The notes beneath the pieces were generated by a model. That model saw nothing but the letters and a program-made list of their open reading frames with translations, was not told the DNA's origin and did no database searches. Below are positions 25,944 through 32,632 of a stretch of DNA of 64,000 nucleotides, in pieces (within the stretch, counting starts at the first letter, position 1; each line of letters opens with the position of its first letter). Origin of the DNA: CAYLYP01 sp964387795 (GTDB lineage Bacteria > Bacteroidota > Bacteroidia > Bacteroidales > UBA7960); the NCBI GenBank assembly GCA_964387795.1, contig CAYLYP010000010.1:1-64000 (forward strand). Direction: 5' to 3'. The position numbers and the translations under genes were made by a program.

Positions 25944-26521
25944 CCTGGCTTGATCAGATCGACAAAAGTATTTTCTTGTTCCTTAATGGGCTAAACAGCC
26001 CATTCTGGGATGTTGTCATGTTTCATATCAGTAAAAAGCTTATCTGGATCCCTTTATATGCTTTTCTGTTATTTATTCTTATCAGGCAATTTAAAATAAA
26101 AGCCTTATGGCTCTTCTTATTTGTTATTGCTGCTATTGCCCTGAGCGATCAGGCTTCGGTGCATATTTTTAAAAATGTATTTCAGCGCCTTCGCCCCTGT
26201 CATCAGGCCGACCTCATTGGATTGGTTCATACTGTATATGGAAAGTGCGGCGGACAATATGGGTTTGTGTCTTCTCATGCAGCAAATACCTTTGCCCTGG
26301 CAGGCTTTTTCTTTTTGCTTTTCAGGAAAAGACTCCCTTATATTGCTTTTGGCCTGGTTGTATGGGCAGTAATTGTGTCATACAGCAGAATTTACCTTGG
26401 GGTGCATTTCCCTGGAGATATCCTCTGCGGGGGCATACTGGGATTTGCACTTGGCTCTGCATTGGCTGTGATTGCATTAAGACTGCTGAAAATACCTCCT
26501 GAAATCCCTGCTAAGGCTTAA
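25937..26521 (+). CDS. PAP2-family membrane phosphatase
   Basis: The 194-residue product has five or six membrane helices and the three PAP2 signatures: KNVFQRLRP (KxxxxxxRP), SSHAANTF (PSGH-like, with Ser in place of Pro-Ser-Gly) and SRIYLGVHFPGDI (SRxxxxxHxxxD). Such enzymes dephosphorylate membrane lipids such as undecaprenyl pyrophosphate or phosphatidylglycerol phosphate; the substrate is not determined by sequence. It overlaps obgE by 7 nt and meets the oppositely oriented flavin gene with a 4-nt overlap. Confidence 0.9.
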   Translation: MVAWLDQIDKSIFLFLNGLNSPFWDVVMFHISKKLIWIPLYAFLLFILIRQFKIKALWLFLFVIAAIALSDQASVHIFKNVFQRLRPCHQADLIGLVHTVYGKCGGQYGFVSSHAANTFALAGFFFLLFRKRLPYIAFGLVVWAVIVSYSRIYLGVHFPGDILCGGILGFALGSALAVIALRLLKIPPEIPAKA

Positions 26522-26982
26522 GAATATTGAGATTCTTTGCCCTCAATTCTTTCTGCAACAACTTTATAAACACATACATTGTTCACTGCCGGTGGACTGT
26601 AAGGAAACTCTTTCCCTGTATATTTCATCATGACAAGGTTCAATACCTTTACTTTTTCATCAAAATCTTCAACAAATTCAACCTTCCCATATACAAGGGC
26701 ACTCCTGTATTTCATCCCATAGCTACAGGCAACTTCCTCATTACGAAAAAATAACTGATGATCGGTGCTGAATGCAATACATACATCCGGATGCTCTTTT
26801 AGTATCCTTATTTTTTTTCCTTCTGAGGCTGAATGTAAATATACTGTCTGTTGATCGTAAGCAAAGTTAAAAGGCAACACATAGGGTTTATTTGAATGGT
26901 CAACCATTCCAATATAACATACATTGCATTTGTCAATTATTGCCTTTACAAGCTCGGGATCTTCAAAGTGTTTGTTTTTCAT
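26518..26982 (-). CDS. Pyridoxamine 5'-phosphate oxidase-like flavin-binding protein
   Basis: The 154-residue product shows the split-barrel flavin fold of the PNPOx/Nim group: NVCYIGMVDHSNKPYVLPFN, TVYLHSASEGKKIRILKEHP, and KYRSALVYGKVEFV. Members bind FMN and reduce small molecules, including nitroimidazoles in NimA-type proteins, but the substrate here is unknown. It is transcribed alone and converges on the PAP2 gene. Confidence 0.85.
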   Translation of the reverse strand: MKNKHFEDPELVKAIIDKCNVCYIGMVDHSNKPYVLPFNFAYDQQTVYLHSASEGKKIRILKEHPDVCIAFSTDHQLFFRNEEVACSYGMKYRSALVYGKVEFVEDFDEKVKVLNLVMMKYTGKEFPYSPPAVNNVCVYKVVAERIEGKESQYS

Positions 26983-27099
26983 ATAAATTCCTTTTTTATC
27001 GTATCAACAAATTTAAATAAAAAATTTAAGAGTAGGTATTATATGGTCAAATGACAGTATATCATAATTAATTACGATATTTGCTAAAAATCACACGCT

Positions 27100-28344
27100 A
27101 TGGGAAGAAAATTTATTTTAGTATGCATAGCCGGCCTAAGCCTGTTTGCCTGTACTACCACCAAAAGGCTTAGTACCCAAAATATCCAGTTTATGTATGA
27201 CCGGCAGTATCAGAACATTTTTCCTGAATACAGGGTTTTCAATGTAAATGATACGATTGCTGATTTGTTTGTCAGAGTAAATGCTGCTGACCTTTTATAT
27301 GTGCGCTATACCGGCGAATCAACGTATAAAGCAAATTACAAACTAAGCTGGAGGCTTTACTCCGACTTTGATCAGTCTCTACTTATTGATAGTGCAAGCA
27401 TTGCTTTTTCTGATTCCTTATTCTATGATATGGATGTCTCTCTTGTGGATAATCTAACAATTCCGTTAAAGGAAAAAGGGAAGTTTATCCTTATCATTGA
27501 GTTTTGGGATTTAAATCGTAAAAATGTGGTTTCAGATTTCGTCTCGATTAATAACACCCAAAGTTTTAGTGGTGACAACTTCTTATTCTTTGTCTCCGAT
27601 AGTGTATTGCTGTTTAACTCCTTTATCCCTCCTGCACAAGTTGTTGATATTTTATATCAGAAGCCAGAGACTTTTTCAATGAAAGCTGAATACTATTCAC
27701 AGGCCTTTGAACTCCCGCCTCCTCCATTTGTTTATGTTCCCGAATCCCAGGTCCCTTTTAAAGTGGATTCTGTTTTAGATGTGAATTTCATTAATGGAAG
27801 GGCTAAAGTAAACTTATCTCCCTCGGGATTTTATTATTTTCATCCTGTTGATGACCGTTCTCAGGGTTTTATACTCCACCGTTATCAAAGCGGGTTTCCT
27901 TTTCTCCTTCAGGCCGAAGACCTCTTAGGACCTTTGCGTTTTATTACCTCATCATCCGAGTTTAATGAACTGGCAAAAGCAAATAACCTTAAAGAAGCTA
28001 TTGATGATTTTTGGGTCAAGATTGCAGGGAGCCAAAACAGGGCAACAGAACTTATCGGAACTTTTTATAACAGGGTTCAGGAAGCTAATGTATATTATAC
28101 TTCTTATAAACCGGGATGGATGACCGACAGGGGTATGGTATTTATTGCAATGGGGCCTCCACATGCTGTTTACAGGACCAATGATACTGAAACGTGGAAG
28201 TATTATGAAAACCGTGAAACCATTGCTACAACATTTAGATTTGTAAAAAGGAAGCTTATCTTTTCCAATAATGATTTTGAACTGGAACGCTCAGCTCATT
28301 ATAAAAATGCCTGGTACCTGGCAGTAGATAACTGGAGAAGATAA
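27100..28344 (+). CDS. GWxTD-domain lipoprotein
   Basis: The 414-residue product has a lipoprotein signal (FILVCIAGLSLFAC, lipid Cys18) and in its last 90 residues the GWxTD domain: SYKPGWMTDRGMVFIAMGPP, then TETWKYY. The middle is beta-rich and unrecognised. GWxTD proteins are common in Bacteroidota and related phyla and are of unknown function. rlmB follows 35 nt later on the same strand. Confidence 0.9.
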   Translation: MGRKFILVCIAGLSLFACTTTKRLSTQNIQFMYDRQYQNIFPEYRVFNVNDTIADLFVRVNAADLLYVRYTGESTYKANYKLSWRLYSDFDQSLLIDSASIAFSDSLFYDMDVSLVDNLTIPLKEKGKFILIIEFWDLNRKNVVSDFVSINNTQSFSGDNFLFFVSDSVLLFNSFIPPAQVVDILYQKPETFSMKAEYYSQAFELPPPPFVYVPESQVPFKVDSVLDVNFINGRAKVNLSPSGFYYFHPVDDRSQGFILHRYQSGFPFLLQAEDLLGPLRFITSSSEFNELAKANNLKEAIDDFWVKIAGSQNRATELIGTFYNRVQEANVYYTSYKPGWMTDRGMVFIAMGPPHAVYRTNDTETWKYYENRETIATTFRFVKRKLIFSNNDFELERSAHYKNAWYLAVDNWRR

Positions 28345-28379
28345 TTTGATTTTTTTGTTAACATTCAAAAATTTTTTTC

Positions 28380-29126
28380 GTGAAAGAATCACAATTGGTA
28401 ATAGGGATCAGGCCACTTATTGAAGCCATACAGAGTGGAAAAGAAATTGACAGGATTTGGGTGCAGAAAGGCCTGAAAGGTGAACTGGCCGGGGAGTTGC
28501 TTCAAATGTTACGAAAGCAGAATATCCCTTTTCAATATGTTCCTGTTGAAAAACTTGATGGTATTACACGTAACAACCATCAGGGTGTAATAGCCAGATT
28601 GGCAGAGATTGAGTATCAACCCCTGGAGACCCTTGTGCAGCAAGTAATAGAGGAAGGCCGCAACCCACTCATCATGATTCTTGACAGGATCACAGATGTT
28701 AGAAATTTTGGGGCTATTGCACGCTCCTGTGAATGTGCAGGTGCCGATGCCATCGTTATTCCTGCCCAGGGAGGGGCAATGATAAATGCTGATGCCATAA
28801 AGACAAGTGCAGGAGCCCTCACCAGAATTGCAGTATGTAAGGAAAAAAACCTTATGGAAACCCTTGAGTTCCTCCGTCAATGTGGGTTCTCTGTTGTTGC
28901 CTGTACTGAAAAGGGTGATAAGTCAATCTTTGATGTCAACATGGATCAGCCTGTTGCAATAATAATGGGTTCTGAAGAAAACGGAATCTCAAAATCATTA
29001 CTTTTGTTCGCTGATCAAAAAGCCTACATCCCAATGAAAGGAAGTATCGCCTCACTCAATGTAAGCGTTGCCGCCGGTATTGTATTGTTTGAGTCCGTCA
29101 GGCAGCGTAGTAACAGTATTTCTTAA
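28380..29126 (+). CDS. rlmB: 23S rRNA 2'-O-methyltransferase RlmB-type (SpoU)
   Basis: The 248-residue product has an N-terminal substrate-binding domain (1-75; GIRPLIEAI, NNHQGVIA) and a SPOUT catalytic domain with the three SpoU motifs: LDRITDVRNFGAIARSCECA, IMGSEENGIS and IPMKGSIASLNVSVAAGIVL. It probably methylates G2251 of 23S rRNA. The start codon is GTG at 28380; the family start fits this position. It lies in a run of same-strand genes with the GWxTD lipoprotein and the LutA-like gene. Confidence 0.92.
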   Translation: MKESQLVIGIRPLIEAIQSGKEIDRIWVQKGLKGELAGELLQMLRKQNIPFQYVPVEKLDGITRNNHQGVIARLAEIEYQPLETLVQQVIEEGRNPLIMILDRITDVRNFGAIARSCECAGADAIVIPAQGGAMINADAIKTSAGALTRIAVCKEKNLMETLEFLRQCGFSVVACTEKGDKSIFDVNMDQPVAIIMGSEENGISKSLLLFADQKAYIPMKGSIASLNVSVAAGIVLFESVRQRSNSIS

Positions 29127-29140
29127 AATATGATTTTCAG

Positions 29141-29863
29141 ATGATGAATATTGATTTGTTTATCCCTTGCTTCATTGAACAGGTATATCCCGAGACTGGG
29201 ATGAATATGGTAAAAGTCCTTGAAAAGGCAGGTGTTAGTGTAAGTTATAACCCTGAACAGACCTGTTGTGGGCAATTAGCTTTTAACAGTGGCTTTTGGG
29301 ATCATGCACGTCATGTGGCCGAGAAATTTGTCAGGGACTTTAATACGGGGAATAAAGTTGTAGGGCCTTCCTGCTCATGTATTGGAATGGTGAAAAACTA
29401 CTACCCTGAATTTTTTCATAATTCAAGCTTGCACCTTGAGTCAAATGCTCTTAGGAAAAACATTTATGAGTTTACTGATTTCCTTGTAAATGTTTTAAAA
29501 ATAGAAGACTTTGGAGCGGTATTCCCTCACAAAATCACTTACCACGACGCCTGTGCTGCGCTTCGTGAATATGGGTTGAAAGATGAACCTCGCCGTTTAC
29601 TTTCGCATGTGAAAGGACTGGAGCTGATTGAAATGAACCCTTCTGATGAGTGTTGTGGTTTTGGGGGAACTTTTTCGGTGAAAAATGAACCTATTTCAAC
29701 TGCTATGGCTGAAAAGAAAATTGGTCATGCCATTGAAACAGGAGCTGAATATATCGCTTCTACCGAGGCTTCCTGCCTCATGCACCTCCAAGGTTATATC
29801 GACAAGCACAACCTGCCCATTAAAACAATCCATATCGCAGATATCCTGGCTTCTGAACAATAA
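29141..29863 (+). CDS. (Fe-S)-binding CCG-domain protein, LutA-like
   Basis: The 240-residue product has two cysteine-rich CCG domains: ETCCGQ-type PEQTCCGQLAFN near residue 40, and PSDECCGFGGTF near 170, with additional Cys motifs GPSCSC and HDACAA. This matches the LutA/YkgE subunit of L-lactate oxidation complexes. LutB and LutC are not adjacent here, since a terminator follows, so the partner proteins would have to be encoded elsewhere. The start is either of two consecutive ATGs. Confidence 0.9.
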   Translation: MMNIDLFIPCFIEQVYPETGMNMVKVLEKAGVSVSYNPEQTCCGQLAFNSGFWDHARHVAEKFVRDFNTGNKVVGPSCSCIGMVKNYYPEFFHNSSLHLESNALRKNIYEFTDFLVNVLKIEDFGAVFPHKITYHDACAALREYGLKDEPRRLLSHVKGLELIEMNPSDECCGFGGTFSVKNEPISTAMAEKKIGHAIETGAEYIASTEASCLMHLQGYIDKHNLPIKTIHIADILASEQ

Positions 29864-29910
29864 TAAACCTTTCTTTATTATTATTGTTTCAAGCTTACAT
29901 TCATATTTAA

Positions 29911-29953
29911 TTTTCATGAAAAAGCCCCTTTATCAGGGGCTTTTTCATGAAAA
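29911..29953. terminator. Bidirectional terminator, perfect 19-bp stem
   Basis: TTTTCATGAAAAAGCCCCT (29911-29929) is the exact reverse complement of 29935-29953, with a 5-nt loop. The A and T runs inside the stem allow termination of both convergent genes (LutA-like and cold-shock). Confidence 0.9.
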
Positions 29954-29955
29954 GA

Positions 29956-30162
29956 TTAATTTTCCAAATGTCCTGCTTTTTTTACATTTATCGCTTTTAT
30001 GCCCCGCTCATCTTTTTGGACATCGAATATCACTTTGTCGTCATTATCTACCTGTTCAATAAGGTCAGAAAAATGAACAAAAACATCCTTCGAGGTGTTG
30101 TCATCTACAATAAATCCATAACCTTTTTTGTGGTTGAAAAATTTAATGGTACCGGTTTCCAT
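29956..30162 (-). CDS. Cold-shock-domain protein
   Basis: The 68-residue protein METGTIKFFNHKKGYGFIV has both RNA-binding motifs, RNP1 KGYGFI (13-18) and RNP2 DVFVHF (26-31). It is a single CSD protein that binds single-stranded nucleic acid and acts as an RNA chaperone. The stop codon lies just beyond the terminator stem. Confidence 0.93.
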   Translation of the reverse strand: METGTIKFFNHKKGYGFIVDDNTSKDVFVHFSDLIEQVDNDDKVIFDVQKDERGIKAINVKKAGHLEN

Positions 30163-30202
30163 AGTATCGAAATTTAAATTGATTGAGAAAAATATAACAA
30201 AA

Positions 30203-30232
30203 CAAATTTAGTTTTATTTAACATCTTACAAA
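30203..30232 (-). promoter_or_regulatory. Putative promoter of the cold-shock gene
   Basis: On the minus strand, a -7 box TAAATTTG (30210-30203) follows a TTTG box (30232-30229) after 18 nt. This would give a leader of about 34 nt. An AT-rich tract continues upstream to about 30330. Confidence 0.45.
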
Positions 30233-30453
30233 ATATTTTATTGCTTTTTTTTTAAAATTTCATTGATTCTCAATCAAATGTTATAATGATGTATCAAATT
30301 GACAGTAAAAAATAAAAACAATTATGCTAAGATTATGAAAACCAGGTCTTTCCCAATGTGCATGATGCAAATATATTGCTTTTAAAGCTGTAAGCAAGTC
30401 CTGAAACAATACATCTGAATTTCATCCCTGACTTGGTACTGACAATACATGCC

Positions 30454-30577
30454 TATATCATGTTAAGGCTTGAACCGGATTTGAACCGGGTTTGGGCCGG
30501 GTTGAACCCGGCTCAAACCCGCCTCAACCCCGGCTCAACCCCGGCTCAACCCCGGCTCAACCCTTACCTTGGTATGA
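30454..30577. repeat. 11-nt-periodic palindromic element, copy 2
   Basis: Flanked by TATATCATGTTAAGG and CCTTACCTTGGTATGAT, the element has eight full 11-nt units: left arm units such as ATTTGAACCGG and GTTTGGGCCGG, right arm units such as three copies of CTCAACCCCGG. It lies in the gap between the cold-shock and pckA genes. The remainder of this gap (30233-30453, 30578-30660) shows nothing else. Confidence 0.85.
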
Positions 30578-30663
30578 TGTTGAAAAGGTAAAAATCATGG
30601 TTTGATTTTGGAATGTCATGGAAAACTGAAATGTGGAGTTTACAGAGAATAGGCTTCTGTAAT

Positions 30664-30706
30664 AATAAAAAACGGAAGATGAAAACAATTCATCTTCCGC
30701 TTTTTT
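30664..30706 (-). terminator. Terminator of pckA
   Basis: CGGAAGATG (30673-30681) pairs with CATCTTCCG (30691-30699). On the minus strand the stem is followed by a T run. The opposite side is also T-rich, so it may work in both directions. Confidence 0.85.
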
Positions 30707-30728
30707 AAAATAGGGTCAGGCTATAATG

Positions 30729-32384
30729 CTATTTGATATCCGGGCCAACAGCAACAAGTCTTTCACCTTCAGGGGTGTCAGTAAATGTTTTAAAGTTATC
30801 GACAAACTTTTTGGCAAGTTCTTTGGCCTTTTCAGAATATAGCTCCTTATTGCTCCACGAATTGGAAGGGTTCAGGATGCTTGGGTCAACACCATTAACA
30901 GAGGTTGGGATGTTTAGGCCAAAAGGCAATAGTTTTTCATATTGTGCCTTTTCAAGCGAGCCATCTAAGATTGCCTTAATGATGTTACGGGTCGATTTAA
31001 GGTCGATACGTTTTCCAACGCCATAAGCACCTCCAATCCATCCTGTATTGACAATGTAAGCAGTTGCATTAAATTCGTCCATTTTTTTAGCAAGTTCCCT
31101 GGCATATTCAGTAGGGTGTAAAAGTAAGAACGCAGCACCAAAAGCAGCCGAAAAGGTAGGTGAAGGTTCTTTAATCCCTCTTTCTGTTCCTGCAAGTTTA
31201 GCTGTATAGCCGCTAAGGAAATAATACATTGCCTGGTCGCGGGTAAGCTTTGCTACGGGAGGAAAAATCCCAAAAGCATCAGCAGTGAGGAAGATGATTT
31301 TTTTAGGGTGAGGTCCTTTAGATACAGGGCGTACAATATTCTGGATATGGTTAATAGGATATGAAACCCTGGTGTTTTCTGTTTTAGAGATGTCATCAAA
31401 GTCGATGGCGCCTGTTTTTGGATTATAAACAACGTTTTCGAGCAATGCATTTTTGCGGATTGCCTGATAGATATCAGGTTCTTTTTCCTGACTGAGGTTA
31501 ACGCATTTGGCATAGCATCCCCCTTCAAAATTAAACACCCCTTCGTTGTCCCATCCATGTTCATCATCACCGATGAGGAAGCGGTCGGGGTCAGCGGATA
31601 AGGTAGTTTTTCCTGTTCCTGAAAGGCCGAAGAAGATAGCAGTGTCGCCATTTTTGCCCATATTGGCAGAGCAATGCATGGCTGCTATTCCCTGTAGGGG
31701 CAGGTAGTAATTCATGATGGAGAAGAATCCTTTTTTTATTTCTCCACCATACCATGAGCCACCCACAACAGCTTCCTTGTCTTTAAGGTTAAAGGCTACA
31801 TAAACCTCGCTGTTTAGTTTTTGTTCTTTCCAATGGGGGTTAACGGTTTTACAGGCATTGAACATTACAAAATCAGGTTCAAAGGATAAGAGTTCTTCAT
31901 CGGTAGGCCGGATGAACATATTTTTTACAAAATGTGCCATCCATGCTACTTCGGTGACAATTCTTATTTTTAAGCGTGTATTTGGGTTTGCACCACAAAA
32001 GGCATCCATCACATAAAGCTTTTTCCCTTCAAATTGCTTTAAGGATGTTTGTTTGAGGTCATTCCAAACTTCAGGACTGATAGGGTGGTTATCGGAACCT
32101 TTTTTACCTTCTTTAGCCCACCAGATGTGGTCTTTTGAGCTTTCTTCCACGACAATGTATTTGTCTTTTGGGGAACGTCCGGTAAAAATGCCGGTGTCAA
32201 CAGCAACGGCACCCAGGTTTGTAACAAATCCTTTTTCGTAACCCTCAAGATTGGGATTTGTTTCATGTTCAAATAATTCATCAAATGTCAGGTTGTAAAA
32301 TACCTGTTTCACATTTTTAATTCCGTATCTCGATAAATCCGGAATTTTCAACATTGTTGATGTTGAATTGCTTTGTAATTGCAT
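30729..32384 (-). CDS. pckA: Phosphoenolpyruvate carboxykinase (ATP)
   Basis: The 551-residue product carries the ATP-PEPCK motifs: FTGRSPKDKYIV, the kinase-1a P-loop GLSGTGKTTLSADP, the metal-binding IGDDEHGWD, and ENTRVSYPINHI. It interconverts oxaloacetate and PEP with ATP/ADP; in anaerobic Bacteroidota it often runs toward oxaloacetate. It lies next to ppdK on the same strand but each has its own terminator, so they are separate units serving the same PEP node. Confidence 0.97.
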   Translation of the reverse strand: MQLQSNSTSTMLKIPDLSRYGIKNVKQVFYNLTFDELFEHETNPNLEGYEKGFVTNLGAVAVDTGIFTGRSPKDKYIVVEESSKDHIWWAKEGKKGSDNHPISPEVWNDLKQTSLKQFEGKKLYVMDAFCGANPNTRLKIRIVTEVAWMAHFVKNMFIRPTDEELLSFEPDFVMFNACKTVNPHWKEQKLNSEVYVAFNLKDKEAVVGGSWYGGEIKKGFFSIMNYYLPLQGIAAMHCSANMGKNGDTAIFFGLSGTGKTTLSADPDRFLIGDDEHGWDNEGVFNFEGGCYAKCVNLSQEKEPDIYQAIRKNALLENVVYNPKTGAIDFDDISKTENTRVSYPINHIQNIVRPVSKGPHPKKIIFLTADAFGIFPPVAKLTRDQAMYYFLSGYTAKLAGTERGIKEPSPTFSAAFGAAFLLLHPTEYARELAKKMDEFNATAYIVNTGWIGGAYGVGKRIDLKSTRNIIKAILDGSLEKAQYEKLLPFGLNIPTSVNGVDPSILNPSNSWSNKELYSEKAKELAKKFVDNFKTFTDTPEGERLVAVGPDIK

Positions 32385-32427
32385 GATTAAGAATTTTTTT
32401 CTTTATGAATTGATTGGCGTGATAGGT

Positions 32428-32435
32428 CAAAATTA
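32428..32435 (-). promoter_or_regulatory. Putative -7 box of pckA
   Basis: The minus strand reads TAATTTTG here, matching TAnnTTTG, 44 nt before the start codon. A TTG about 22 nt upstream could be the -33 box. Confidence 0.45.
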
Positions 32436-32575
32436 TAAAAAATTAACAAGAGAAAACAATAATCCCTGATTTTAATTTTTGTTTACATATTAGTGTTTAA
32501 GTTGCTTGTATTTAGTTTGTTATGATTGAAAAAATTTAGGGGATAATGAGAATTAACCTAAAAAAATAGCTGAAC

Positions 32576-32609
32576 AAAAAAAAAGGCTGTCCACTGGACA
32601 GCCTTTTTG
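32576..32609 (-). terminator. Terminator of ppdK
   Basis: GGCTGTCC and GGACAGCC form a stem with loop ACT. A run of nine A on the plus strand gives the T tract on the minus strand. Confidence 0.9.
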
Positions 32610-32632
32610 ATACTTGAGGTTTTAAACAAGAC

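Noticed and set aside
29880..30162. Palindrome at 29911-29953 as a regulatory element of the cold-shock gene
   Set aside because: It sits between two convergent stop codons with A/T runs in the stem; a bidirectional terminator explains it.
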